NCBI GenBank assembly: GCA_903813345.2
Contig: CAIIXF020000005.1
Span: 27,779,375 to 27,843,374 of the forward strand
Reading direction: 5' to 3'
Source: Owenia fusiformis
Taxonomy: Eukaryota > Annelida > Polychaeta > Sabellida > Oweniidae
Length of the DNA stretch: 64,000 nt
The notes beneath the pieces are model-generated. The model had not been told where the DNA came from. It saw only the letters and a program-made list of their open reading frames with translations, and made no database searches. This document shows positions 10,238 through 23,008 of this stretch, piece by piece; the stretch's first letter is position 1; every line of letters begins with the position of its first letter. Position numbers and translations under genes: made by a program.

Positions 10238-13064
10238 CTAAACTTTGTCAGCGAGTTCTGTAAAAAGAATTTGAAGGAAGTAAGCTAGCTTTTTAGTGTC
10301 TCTCAGAATTAGGAAATCCCGTTGTCTCCTTATCATGCCAGAAACAATGTTCCTATATTCTACTCGCATCACATCCCTAGTAACGTGATCATCGATCACA
10401 ATTTGTTGACGCCTGAGCTCAACGTCGACATTGCACATAAGGTTACGTAGTTTATCTTCTATACTATGGATATCTGCTTTAAACACTCCACCTTCGTGTG
10501 TTATTTCATCTAGACGTACTTGTTCAATGTGAACTGCAACAAGGGAAAGATTGTGGTATGCTTGTAACAACGTCTCGCTTATCTGGAATTAAATAATACA
10601 ACAACTCTAAAAGCTGCACGTAATGATTTCTGCTTTTGACATAAAGGCCTATAGTAGGTTTACAAACGTATCAAATACTCGTATTATCTAAAAACAAAGG
10701 TATTGAGAAAAACACCAGCTGATGAAAAAACAATTGTTTGTTCTTTAGCAACCTTAAAAGCTAACAAATAAATTGAGGTTAAAGATATGATAGTTACTTA
10801 CTGGCTTCCCTGACAGTGTTGTAATACTTTGGGGTGTTGGGTTCACATGGGGCATACCATTAAGTCTGTAATCTTCTAATAATGCTGGAATATCTGGATT
10901 ATCAAATCGCTTTGAAGTCTGGAAACACATGAATACCAGTCAACATTAGTTCTATAAGTTTGGCAAGAAAAATTGGATATTATAGGGAACCAAAGTTTTG
11001 AGCTGGAATGTAGGTATAGTAAGAACATGTAAGAGTAAAATAATCCTTTAACAATTATCATGAAATTATTTGTTCAAATTATGATATATTCAATGATGGG
11101 TTTGTAAAGATCAGATTTGAGGAAGTACGTTGCATTGTAAATCTGCCCAAATGCATGAATATGTGTGAAAATAATGTTTTTTGTTTATTAATTAAACCCG
11201 AATAGGATTAAACATTGGATTATGTGGTATTATTTTGCGCTATGAATGTATAAATGATAAGGTTATGTTTACTTTATATGTTATGTTATTGTTATTTATA
11301 TTGATGTTATCAATGTTAATTTTCCGTTATTTTCTGTTAAGATTGTTCTGGGGAAGTACATCTGTGATTTAGAATTCATGAACTCATGAAATCACTAAAT
11401 CATTTTATTATTAAAACATTAAAACAACTACTTTGTAGTTGTATGTTATAGTTATAGTTTTTATGGATTATGGCGACGGCTTTTGTGAATGGATGTTGAC
11501 CCTTTGAAACGCCTATGGACTTGGAGACTGGATTATATCTATCCCACATCATTTGAGACTGAATACTCTATCTTGTATGAGTACTTGTATCTACAACAAT
11601 TTTTGAGGTTATGAGTATTGGCTATCAATTTGCTATCAATTGGCTATCAATTTCTAATTTTTTCTTCAACATGTATTGTAATGACTTCAGTATGAATGAA
11701 ATGTCCCTTGGTCTACTGGTCTTGGATTGTGATATTGATTCTTGAATGGTAGGGGGAAAGGGGGTATTATACATTGTTTCCTTTCACGTTAGATCATGGT
11801 TTTGGGCTATATGGGGTTTGTTTTTCTTGACTGGTATGCACTTAGAGTTTGCTTTTTCTTGCTAAGTTCCATTACAACTTTTGGTCCTTTCCCTTTGGCA
11901 CTAGTGCTTATATATTGTGATCTTTAAATGTATATTACCATAAGCACATTATCATATCATATAATTAACTGAAGCCAATTACATATTTAAAGTGAAATTC
12001 ATACAAAATATTATTATACGATGTTTCCTCCATGTCATTACAAATGTAATTAGTCATTGTCTTTTCGAATTTTTATTGTGTTTTTTAAAAAAAGAGATTC
12101 AACAAGTTTAACCTCTGATGACATGCATTGCATTTATTATTTTGGCCTGATATAAATTACGGATCTGTTTGGGATTGTATGATCGTATGCAATGATGCAG
12201 GACACATTGCTTTGAAAATCATAGACATTGCTTGTAATTGTGTCACATTCTTGTATAACTCTCATTCTAGCTTTAAAATCAATCAGAAGACACGGGGCTT
12301 TTTCACAAAGCATACGTTCTGCTTCATGAAGCGTCTGTTATAAAATGTTAAAATGTGAAAATTTTGAAAACCAGAACTTGTGATTAAAGATTTTTTGATG
12401 TAATTACAATAACATAGGACAAACAAACATGATGTGTACCAGTTGAAATGGTAGCCAAGACAGTTAAATAATATCAAGAAGAAAATATGGGTTTCAAATG
12501 AAATCAGCTATTTTAATACTATATGGAAAATGACAATAAAGAATGAAATGAATGAGAGAGAATGGATGTGAAATGGAATAAATAGACAGTAAAATCATAG
12601 AATATGTAAATTGTAATCAAAACATAATGTGATAAAAACATTAATACATAGACTATGTAATTGAAAATTATAAATTTCTAGATTTACCCTGAATACTTAC
12701 GAATTTTGATAAAAGTCTTTCTGTTACATCGAGAGCTCTCCCAGCCATGGTTCCAATAATCGATAGTGTGTCAGCTAAAGTATTTCCGGGTGTAGGAACA
12801 CTACTCCAATCGTAATGAGAATCAGTGCTGACATCTATGTTACATGGATCAACCCAGCTAGATACTGGTGTTGTTGGAATACAGTTCACTGGACTGAGCG
12901 AGGCAATCAGTATAACTGCTGGTAGGATATATTTTAGAATATCTGAAAATAAACAAAAAGTATTGAAACTGACAAACAGCTTACAGGATATTTCAGCTTA
13001 AAGGGAGACTTGTAGATTATATATTGTGATATTCCATGTAAAACTAACCTTTTAAGATCTCCAT
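10238..13064 (-). CDS. Putative secreted helical cytokine, CNTF/CLCF1/IL-6-like (4 exons)
   Basis: Exons on the minus strand are 13049-13064, 12701-12942, 10802-10918 and 10238-10582. Donors are GTTAGT, GTAAGT and GTAAGT. Acceptors end TTTTCAG, TTTCCAG and ATTCCAG. Phases 1, 0 and 0 join into 239 residues. The ATG has A at -3 and G at +4, with an in-frame stop 9 bases upstream. Residues 1-26 look like a signal peptide (lysines, then ILPAVILIASLS, ending VNC). Predicted amphipathic helices lie at about 59-88 (A), 128-152 (B), 157-186 (C) and 196-237 (D). The order of short matches follows CNTF/cardiotrophin: NGMP in the A-B loop, LLQAY starting helix B, HEGGVFKADIHS opening helix C, and FLILRDTKKLAYFLQ in helix D. 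A sequon NLS is at 136. Cys39 and Cys175 could pair. If real, it would signal through gp130/LIFR/Domeless-type receptors (inference). An additional symmetric exon inside the 1.8-kb second intron cannot be excluded. The gene model is firm. Family assignment is inferred from pattern, not from a search. Confidence 0.72.
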
Positions 13065-13093
13065 AATAGTTATTTAGACGAACACTGTGTCTT

Positions 13094-13148
13094 AGCTTAA
13101 TATTAAGCTGTAAAATGATTTAATCTGAATTCAAAACAACTTATAAAG
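13094..13148 (-). promoter_or_regulatory. Candidate core promoter of the cytokine-like gene
   Basis: On the minus strand a TATA-like CTTTATAAG (13140-13148) lies ~76 bases before the start codon. Between them is a perfect 16-bp palindrome, AGCTTAATATTAAGCT (13094-13109). Both positions suit a core promoter or 5' UTR of a gene with a short leader. No transcript data are available. Confidence 0.3.
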
Positions 13149-14617
13149 CCATCTGAATGTAATGTAAATACCTATTTGGATGTATCATATGAAACAGTTA
13201 TATTAATTACCGTTTTTGTGTTTCAGTTATATTTAAGAATTAAGACCGTAATGATGACAGGCATTCCACCACATTGGGAATCCCCAACGATTGTTCAAAG
13301 ATGGAAATCGCCTAGGTAGTCCCCAATCGACCTACTCTAGTTTCATTTCCAAGAACTACTTATCTCGTAGTACTGCGAATTACATAGCTATCATAGTTAT
13401 CGATATGGCAAATTGGCTTTTTGAGTCGATTCGAAAGACCTACAATTAGATACGACTGCCATCCGATTTTTTAATATATTTTACATGACGTATTTAGTAG
13501 ATTAATTAGAGTTGAAAACATTGAGAATTATCCATAACGAGATATTGTGAATTTTGAATATGAGTTGTAAAAACGTGCTACATCTTTTCGAGTTCCACGA
13601 ATTACTGGTTCTATGACATCTGCGAATATTATTGACTCGAGAAAAAGTAGAAATATGGAATTAGAGGATTTATTTATTATAGCATGAATCTTCAAAAATA
13701 TTCATCGAAAGCAAACAGTGAAAAACTGAATGATGTCTGCGTCTATATGCGGTGATCTTAAAAAATGTCGGTATATAATCGTATTCAAAGCACTACTAGA
13801 TGAAAATGTTGAATTACACTCAACAATGGAAAAATAACTCTGTCAGTGACGAGTGCCATTCTGATACTCAGGCCATCTCTGCCTTACATACATAGGAAAG
13901 ACATGCAATGATGTGGCAGGATGTGGTCGCTCAAAATGGACGAGTGCTAAAATGCCCAGCTAGTGAAGGAATGAATTGGTTAGTACAAATTGAAAAACTA
14001 AATCACAAAAAATTATTTTCATAAGTACTGAAGTTGATCTTTGAATTTTTTCTTGTGTTACAATTGTTTTTATGTGATCATGCGCACCATCGATTTCCTA
14101 TTGGGGATCCATAGTCCACCGATATGTACATTTACTAATAGAGAAAAACGTCCACTTACTTGCGATTAATATTGAAACTAGTAGTTCATTCATAGAATTT
14201 AAAGATTTTTTACTTATAATAAGATGTAAATCTCATATAAATATAAATATAAATATAAAAGTTTCAAACATCTTTGTTTCTATTGCGCGTGCTCCATTGA
14301 CAGAGTGTAATTTACGGACACCGGTACAGATCAAGCAGTTGATTAAACTTTTAAGGCATATATTTTAATATTCAACCCTTCTCAACACTGATATTTTAAA
14401 TCTAGATATAAATAGTAGCATAGTTGTGCATAATCGACAATGAAAATGTGCATTTTCATGATCCAAATGTCCATATCATAAAATTGAAGGGACAGTTATG
14501 TAGAACACGCACTATAACGATGAATTACATGTAAGTTCGCGGATGTCTGGTTTTTCGAGAGGAAGTAAGCTATAAGCTATCTCCCTTAACGTAGACAGAA
14601 TACAAGGGTAAGATATT
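13149..14617. other. Upstream intergenic region of the cytokine-like gene
   Basis: No exon is supported. A loose inverted similarity exists between GGAATCCCCAACGAT near 13279 and ATTGGGGATCC near 14100. A short AT repeat of the form (ATAAAT)n lies at 14234-14260. Otherwise nothing is recognised. Confidence 0.4.
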
Positions 14618-14793
14618 CTTTAATAGTCTTCATCTACTGTCAAACTTCAATCCTATCCAAAATCATTGAATTAGAAAATGGGAAATTATCATTTATTTGG
14701 TCACAGTGCAGCTTCGTTCGAAAAACATCTACATTTTTTAATTCCGCCATTTTGGATAGGCTTGAAGTTTGAGGGCAGATCGAGACTATTTTA
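14618..14793. repeat. Short imperfect hairpin, possible MITE
   Basis: The left arm AATAGTCTTCATCTACTGTC continues AAACTTCAATCCTATCCAAAAT. It pairs with the right arm ATTTTGGATAGGCTTGAAGTTT, GAGGGCAGATCGAGACTATT. The arms are ~37 bp and the loop ~100 bp. No target duplication is evident, so the class is unknown. Confidence 0.55.
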
Positions 14794-14906
14794 TCAATAA
14801 CTTCAAATCCATCATACTCTCACACATACGGGTGTGTCCTTTAGGAGGCGTAGCGGGGAAGCTGGGCAAGGGGATATGTAAATTAAAAGATTAAAACGTA
14901 GCCTTA

Positions 14907-15115
14907 CCAATTACAATACTAGGATTTTGGGTTCGTTTTGTCGTTGTTGACTTCATTTTCCTCTGTGAGTGATTCTGTAGTGCCCTCGTTGTGATTTTAT
15001 CTTCTCTATTATCTTCACAGAGTTTGATTTGCTTCTTAACCAATGCCATGATTTGTTTCGTTGTTGGTAGAGGATTTTTGTCGTTATAGACTGATTTGAG
15101 ATTGATTGCACGCAT
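14907..15115 (-). CDS. Weak candidate first coding exon (69 codons, lysine-rich)
   Basis: On the minus strand an ATG at 15113-15115 opens a basic, polar frame beginning MRAINLKSVYNDKNPLPTTK. It runs to a GTAAGG donor at 14901-14906, before the frame would stop. Composition (no low complexity, many K/T/Q/N) is protein-like. I do not recognise the family and could not place a matching acceptor exon downstream towards 13.1 kb. It could equally be chance. Confidence 0.2.
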
Positions 15116-18100
15116 TTTTATATAAAAGTTTGAAATTCCCTCACTGAAAGGTAGGGGAATCCCTTTTTGTATACGAAACCGAAATTATGGGAGTAATCTG
15201 TATATTAAGACAATGATTGAGTCGGTCACAGCCATTTGACTCATTATGACGATGCGTAGGTTTATAATTCCTCTCTGAAACTTAGGGGAATACCCCTTCT
15301 ATTTTGATCTCACATCGAAATACTATACTAATAACACCTTCTCAATTAGATCATTGATTAGATGTACTATTCGATCCAGGGAATCTGAATTTAAGACTTG
15401 TTCTCTCTTTTGGGCTCGTATCATTCATTGTCATGGACATTATCTAAAATCACCACAATGTACCCGAAAGACATTTACAATGATGTGATCGTTTCTGTGG
15501 CCACCATATTTATTATTTGAGAAAAATAACAAAATTTGGGGCAAAATGTGCACTTTGAATCTTAAATAATTTCACCAAGGTATTGATTTCAAAATGTGAA
15601 ATCATAGAATTAATATGTTAAATAACTTCCTAACAGAGCTCGTAGATAAAAAGTGACTTTTGAACGAGTAAACGGATGTGTATATTGTCAATAAATAGGA
15701 ATGATTATTAGTATCTGAACTGCGATATCAGTGTATCGATAATTCTAGATGCTTTAGATCATCGATTTGACCTTGATTAGGCTATGGAGATTGTGAAATA
15801 GTGACCTTATGAATTCCATCCATCATATTTCGAAATAAAGTTGAACACTGTCAAATTAATAACATTAAACTCGTTTCATAAGCTAATTTACAAGGTTTCC
15901 AACTCCAAAGTATAATCAATCACCTTGGAAATCCAAGACTACATGTATATATAGAAACAAGTGCAAGGCAAGATCTTGATCAGAATTGTGAGTCATGGAT
16001 GTAATAAGGCTGTCGGTATTCCCAGATTTGGAAGGTGGTCTAAAGTCAAAGGATCCATCACTATAAGTATATAAAAAGTGCCCCCAGAGCATTCATAACC
16101 ATTATGACATATAATATTGTATAATTTAGTAAGGAGTTAATTATGGCATATTGTTCAGGTACATCCTAAGTGTTATTGAGGTCATCGGGACCTTGTAAAG
16201 GTCAAGTCAGTGCATATCTGCAAATCAAACATTCTTGTATGCAAAATCATCATTTATAAAATGTGAAAATATGATAAAGAATGTTGTTAAGAACAATTTT
16301 GACCTTAGCCTTTGAACTTTCGAAAGTAGGTCAAACTTCCAAACACAATTTTCGTTTTTATTTTTTTTATTTGGGTCCATTGATTTAACATGGGGAATCA
16401 ACATTTTAATATGATGACTTGTGTTAAGTCAATTATTGAACAATTTCAAATGAGATGGGAGTAATGCTCCTTCTAACCCCGGGGACACCCATATTTTGAC
16501 ATCTGGGCAGGTTACCAAATGCCCTATAGTCATTATTCAATAGTATCGGTAAATTCATAATCCACTTTGAATCTATACAGCACTAGTCAACATCCAAAAT
16601 GGCTACCCTAATCATTTGCTATATTTTTTGTTCGACTTCACTTTTACAGTGCTTCCGTAGGCCTGGCCCACACCAATTTGATCACTAAACTATGCCCCCT
16701 GTCATAAAAGTGGGCGAGGTCTGCGGCAGCAATGAACCGTTCGAATAAATAAGCCGCATTAAAAACACACATAGCAGTAAAAAGCAGGTCCATCCAGGAT
16801 AAGAGTGCCTTCAAACTATAAGGCATGCATAAATCTTGTTATCGTTAGAATATTGAATGTGAATTTATTCTTAAACCTCAGAAAAATTATTATCAAGAGA
16901 AAAACATACAATTTCGGCAGAGAAATGGACCACTCTTGGAATCGCCTGAAAACATGTTCTTGGGTTGATTTAATTTCAAAATAAGTATGGCCTCAGTGAG
17001 TTAAAACTATTACCTTTATTATTTCATAAGAATTGAACATATGATCGTACATTGAATTTATACCTTATTTATAGTGACACTTATAGTTATCCTTTGAAAT
17101 GGTGTAAATGTGCACTGTATACGGGTGTCTGTCTCTCAATTATTACAATTTATGAACAGCATTTAAGAATCCTTATGAAGTACTGGTTCTGATGCACAGC
17201 AAAAGTATCCATTACAAAATTAAGACTTATTATCATTATCATTAGTTGGGAGAACTTTTAAACATAACAATCTCACATCCAGCCATGGACCTCCTCCTTT
17301 TCATATATACATGTACCTCCAAAATTGGGTGTGGATAAAATATGATAAAGGGAGGGAGTGCTCGCAAAGGCTTTTTGCAAGTATGTCAAACAATTATTAG
17401 ATGTATTCAGTTTCGGGAAAGGGATCTGGAAGTATGAAAATCATAAAGAAAAATGCCATTCGGTATTGTTCTTTCACTGGCAGTGACCTGTATGAAGATT
17501 TTGATTCATGAACATGGACTGGACGACATATGAATTGTGCTCTTCATTGATTTTCGCTAATGAATTGTAATAGACATTAAGCCAATTAACATGATAGCGA
17601 TTATTCAATTCAAATCACTTCTTTACCTATAACTAAAGTTACAACCTACACATTTATAATCTGAATCATTTTTGACTCAAGGTATGCTGGTACGGTGTTA
17701 TAAGCCAGGTTATGAGCTTTTAAAGTCTAGGGAGATGTGACCCTAAACATTTCAAAGTCATTACTTTCACAGAGTTCTGAATGTAACACCGAATTTTAAC
17801 AATATCAGAAAACTGAAATTTTAAAGTTTTATGAAATCAAAATATATGGAAGTGTAAAAATTTAAGAAATATTATGAGAACTTATTGATGACTCCTCGTA
17901 TAGATGGAATTCATCCTGTTTAAGGATCAGGGTGTTGTGATTATATTCAAATAGATGGTCCTTGTCGTTTATTCAATCCTCACATGACTTTTTTCCAAAG
18001 TAGAAAATAACATGTTTTAAACCATTCAAACATTCAGGATGTTCTTGCAACTTTTCAAATCCTCTTGTAAATAGTGTAAATCTATTGCGAAACATCTAGT

Positions 18101-18260
18101 AGGCATTTGTTAAATACATTATCCTATTAAAATATGCTTATTTTCTGTTTTCCAGAAATGGAATGTCATTTTGCCTTTGGTATTCTGACAAAGGTTGCAT
18201 GACAAACAGAGAGAAACCGGGGGATTCCCATCACTCGTAGATAAACTATTGTTTCTCAAT
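15116..18260. other. Intergenic, nothing recognised
   Basis: AT-rich sequence without coding blocks. A short local duplication, TTCCCTCACTGAAAGGTAGG near 15133 and TTCCTCTCTGAAACTTAGG near 15272, is the only structure noted. Confidence 0.45.
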
Positions 18261-18348
18261 ACAATAATGGACCCCGACTCATACAATAATGGACCCCGAC
18301 TCATACAATAATGGACCAAGACTCATACAATAATGGACCCCGACTCAC
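18261..18348. repeat. 22-bp tandem repeat, four copies
   Basis: The unit ACAATAATGGACCCCGACTC plus AT occurs four times in a row. The third copy has ACCAAGACTC and the last ends CAC in place of CAT. The near identity implies a recent minisatellite. Confidence 0.9.
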
Positions 18349-18670
18349 ATCTACTCAGTGTGACAGAACACATATTCTTAACTAATGGTGTATACTCACT
18401 TTGACAGGATATACGTGAGAGAGGATGTTTTCGAGGGACTAGTAATAAGCTTCACATATGATTGGTACATTTCACTTTTTTTCATCGAGGGGCTAGCCCC
18501 CACCACAAGATTCACTCCTCTCCGAGGAAAATGTGTCTCGATTTAATGTGCATCCCTCTTTATCAATATATTTGGCGCTTAAGTATAAACCTTACTTAAG
18601 CTAAGTGTTAAGAAGGGATCGGCTTTCTAGAATATTCAAATATTGAAAATTCATGAAATATAGCATTGTA

Positions 18671-18689
18671 TAACAACCCTGGGTTGTTA
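18671..18689. repeat. Perfect 19-bp palindrome
   Basis: TAACAACCC-T-GGGTTGTTA. The half-site recurs in the inverted pair at 20358-20461. The surrounding 18349-19497 shows no gene. Confidence 0.6.
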
Positions 18690-19499
18690 CTTTTCATATT
18701 TCATGCCCAGTTTAATTATTTCTGTTAATGTAAATTCTAGTATTTCAATTTATTGTAAGGTTAGCAAGGACTTTTAAACTTTTTATAACATTTGAGTTTG
18801 GTGCCAGAATAGTTTGATGACCCTTTAGCATATTAGCCAATCAGAGCAGGTTTTACAAAAAGCGGTTGGAGGCATACTTGAAATACATGGAAGAAGATTG
18901 AAATTTATATTGCTGTTTAAGTGATCTTAAATGGGGACTTTAAAAGTCCAAACGTAGGATATTGATAGGATAGCATTTATATAAATATGTCAGGATAATA
19001 TACATCACACTTTAGCAGGGTAAGGTTGCACATTTAGAACGTGATTAGTAGTTAAGTCAAGTGATCTCGTTTTGAACTTTGTGAATTTTTGCCTGGAATT
19101 TTATAACTTCTTTTTCTATCAAGTTTATAGGATTAGGCATCAGGTCTGTCAATATTATGCAGTCATTTTATATTCTGAATATTACTAGTTAAGTTACATG
19201 CAGCTTTAGTGAGATTCAAGTTGAAGATAGATAGTGAAATGCCAGCATGTGTAATTTCAGTTTGAGTATTTGAAGATAGGTGGCAGGGTGTTCTGTTATT
19301 GTTTGTGAAACATGTAGAGATCATGCATTTTATATAAGGTCAGATTTGTAATAGGATCGAAACTAGGATCCTAGGATCGAAAACTGTATTTGTAACAGTA
19401 TCTTATTTGATACACATTTCTGTGAGACCTTACCATGTAAATATTCATTGTACATATTTCATATCATTTAGATTAGTTTTATCAATACAGTTACACATA

Positions 19500-20282
19500 C
19501 AGTAAAACAGGGAATGCTCTTGGGACTGGATGAAAGTTTCCTTGTTCAGAGGTTTTCCTTATAGAGAGGGGCCGCGCTTTCCTCAAACTTGCTGAATAAG
19601 CATATTTGTATACATATGGGCATTGATTGATTGTAGCAATGTTGACTCCATACTTGATTGCTAAACCTTTTTGTGACATCTTGGAAGATGTATGAAGGTC
19701 TCCCACCTCCCTCTATTGATGTCTCTCTATGTTGATTTTAGCTGCTGCTACTAGTGTCTGATAATGTCTAGTTGATGTAATTATTGATAGATTTGGCTCA
19801 ACATGACACATGTACTTATCTGTTATCTCCAAAAAACAATTGTGTCGGTCCCTAGATTATCACAACTGATTATATGTAATTATGTTTGTTGAAAGGCAGA
19901 ATCAGTGTCATGATAATTAGTAACAAACAGATTAGTATTAGTTTTAAAATATATCATCGTAATTAACAGTGGGTGGGATGATTCATCCTGAAAACAATTG
20001 GCTTATCTTAATCTCAGTCATATTAATCCAAGCTTTTTAGAATCAGACCTCGGAAAAATAATGGAATATACAGTGTCACCAATATCCCATATTCCTTGTT
20101 CACAAGTGAATTTTCATAATTTGCCCCAAAATAGTGTTCCTTGTTCCCTGTTCACAGGTTTTCCCTACAGAGAGGGTCCGTCAACATGTAAGTCAATGGA
20201 AAATTATTCGGTTCTTTTGAAAAGCATTCCTTGTTCATAGGTTTTCCCTACAGAGAGGTATTCCATCGGACAGATTTTACTG
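19500..20282. mobile_element. Pogo/Tigger-like MITE (TA-flanked)
   Basis: It begins CAGTAAAACAGGGAATGC and ends GACAGATTTTACTG, with TA on both sides (19498-19499, 20283-20284). Several internal copies of a CCTTGTTCA-AGGTTTTCCCTACAGAGAGG block (from ~19542, 20139 and 20228) resemble the repeated subterminal sequence of pogo-type elements. It encodes no transposase. Confidence 0.65.
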
Positions 20283-20357
20283 TATAAACCAATTATCTTT
20301 TTGTGTTTATCATTTTGGGAGTAAGGCATTATTAGTTTTACAACAGGTTAAAATTAA

Positions 20358-20461
20358 TAACAACCAACACACTCCCTAGTCCTGGCCATACGCTACCTTA
20401 GTATTTGTAACATCTCGTAATTTTATCATCACGGCCAGGCGAGTGTGACCCCCGGTTGTTA
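20358..20461. repeat. 104-bp inverted repeat
   Basis: TAACAACCAACACACTCCCT...CCTGGCCAT pairs with ACGGCCAGGCGAGTGTGACC...GGTTGTTA. A compact hairpin, possibly a small MITE. The half-site TAACAACC matches the palindrome at 18671-18689, so the two may belong to one repeat family. Confidence 0.55.
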
Positions 20462-20469
20462 CAGCGTCT

Positions 20470-22153
20470 AAAATTGACAAAAGGTGTTCACTTATTAGGA
20501 GACATTCCAATTCCAATTTTTTATGTGTAGTTTTACAAATAATAGTTTTATAGCTTAGATAAGAGGCAAATAATGTCAGTATTATTCTGACTAGATTATA
20601 TCTTGTAGGTCCTTGTAATTAAATTTTTTTAACATATAAAGTCTGAAATTGACTAAATTCAGGTATACCCTAGGATACTTGTTCAAACTATGGCTTTTCC
20701 ATATAGCTTTGAAATCTCGTTGAAGTCTCGTTTTAATGAGATTTTAGGAGATCTGCATTTTTAATCACTAAAGACTAACGTTTTCTTCTATTTGATGGCA
20801 TATTTGAATTCTGTGTGTAATTTTCTATCAAAACAACTTTGGTTTGCACTGTTATTTACCTTTATTCAAATTCTAGAGATTTTCAAGTTTTCTAAAAATG
20901 GTCGTGCTAAATCCCCATTGATACAATGTTGAAAAACCTTTAAAAGTTCATTTACTCTTAGTATCACAATTTTAATGTGAAATCACAATCCACATGTCAA
21001 TAATATCATATAGTTACATTCCAATGGTGTTTTAAGTTGATCCAAAATGGAATTAAATGAAGTGATTCTTGCTATTAAGTTATTATATTATAGCTATAGT
21101 AAAGCTATTATGCTATTTAGCCATATTATTTAGCACTACCAATAGCCATGATGCCATCTATTTTTCTATTTATATGTAAAAGGGTCAAATTGAAAATAGG
21201 TTAGGGCCTTGACGTTTGATTTTTATTCTGTCTGGGGTTTCTAGTGATTTGAATCATCTAATAGGTTGAATCAATGAAAATTCTAAAAATAAAAGGCATG
21301 AAAGGTAGACTCTTTAAACATCCCTTTTTATTTCCAGGGGTATTTGATGCCATCTATTGTTTCATAGGTCAGATGTTTGATGTATGATATTGATAAACAG
21401 TATTCTGGCTAGGTTTTCAAATCAGGTCTTTTAACAGGTCTAACAATAAGCATATTGGTACCAACTCTGGATTCTCTCGTGTAGCTTAGCAGTTTGATAT
21501 ACATGATGTATTCCCGGTATGTTTTGTGGAAATTTGAACAATCTATCATCATCAAACTTCTGAAATTATGAAATCATAGTTGGTACCAGTTATACTCATA
21601 ATCTTTTCACTTTCTATTTCAATTTTAAGAGTGTAGTACCAGTGTTTAGAAGGCATGATTGCCAAAGGGTGGAAGTGTCAATTTTAGACCTGATATCTGT
21701 TACTAAATGGTACAAATCTCCAGAAAGCCCAGTCAGAATATACCATGTATCGAACTTCTGCGGTATAAAAGAATAGCTGATTCAAAGATACTCTTAACCT
21801 AGAAATAATTGGAGTATTTAAAAGGTCTACCTTTGATTGGCAATTTTAGACCTTTTCTTCTTCAGAGATTTCAATGAACTAATCGGTTAGTTAATTTAAA
21901 ACTCCAGTAAAACCAAAATATTTAATACGTCAACCAACTAGCCTATGAAATCATAGTTATATGGGATTGTTCTAAGGGCATATGTAAAGATTGTCAATTC
22001 TAGAAGTCATATTTGATGAATTTTCAATATTTCATGAACACGCTAGGAAGCTGAAACTTTCTTAAAACTTCTCAAAATCCTAAGTTTGCATAAAATGGAT
22101 CATAAATTTCCTCCTGGGGTAGGCCTACATTAATTGTGAAAGTATTCAATCCC
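20470..22153. other. Intergenic with faint old repeats
   Basis: No gene is recognised. Short phrases recur at loose spacing: GATGCCATCTATT near 21149 and 21348, TATGAAATCATAGTT near 21567 and 21944, and TGTCAATTTTAGACC / GGCAATTTTAGACC near 21677 and 21838. They suggest decayed tandem repeats too diverged to define a unit. Confidence 0.35.
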
Positions 22154-23008
22154 TTAAAGGATGGGTATCGATATGGTGAACTGAATTCAACAATGTTTTT
22201 CTCTTCGACCAATTATTGAAAACATTCTGTTAAAAAACATGGTCCTTTTTGTGTCTCTTCCCTTGATCTGCTCAGTTGCTAGTTATAACGGAACATAATA
22301 CATTCGTGTTGGTGAAATTAATTTATTTAATATAAAATAATAATATCATTAGCAAGTTGGGTAGTCATTAATGTTGACTGATTGACCATTTAATGCAAAA
22401 AATTGTTTATTTATATTTTATATATATATATAAGTTAACATTTTTTTGTTTATTTTAGTGCAATTGTTTTTGTTCCTTTCTACCAATTTTTCAATTCTTA
22501 AGAATGAAATAAAATGTCTTTCCGAACCTTATTGGAACAAATTAGTATATACGACATTTTCTTAGACCTCTCAATATTCTAGTTATACAAATTAAGGAAA
22601 TTTTGGTTGATTTCACAAAAAGTATTCAAAAATTTTTAACAAAACCCCCCAAAATAGATAAAAATTAAGATAAACCTTTTATTTCATTAGCAAGATACTT
22701 TTTTTAAAATCAACCAAACTTTCCTTTGTACAATTACAATATTGAGAGACATAAACACGTAGTATTTATGCAGTTTTCTTCTCATGAGCTTAGGATAGAT
22801 GTTTCATACAGTATGATGATAAAGAACAAAAGAAGTGTTTTCCAAAACAATATAGAGAAAAGAATGTGTATTTTTTCAAACTATATTGTTACCATTTAAA
22901 CAATTACCATTAAATTGACGATGTGTAAAATTTTCAGAATTTTTTGAAGACTGGTTTAAAGAGAAACGTGTGTTCAAAATGTTCACCATATCGATACCCA
23001 TCTTTTTA
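22154..23008. mobile_element. TTAA-type foldback element (Kolobok/piggyBac-like MITE)
   Basis: The left end TTAAAGGATGGGTATCGATA, then TGGTGAAC, pairs with right-end GTTCACCATATCGATACCCA, then TCTTTTTA. Internal arms also pair: CCTCTCAATATTCTAG near 22568 with CAATATTGAGAGAC near 22737, and GGAAATTTTGGTTGATT near 22599 with AATCAACCAAACTTTCC near 22709. The left end starts at TTAA. The right TTAA has mutated to TTTTTA. No coding capacity. Confidence 0.6.

Noticed and set aside
18261-18348. CRISPR-like array
   Set aside because: Units are contiguous with no spacers and the genome is eukaryotic, so it is a minisatellite.
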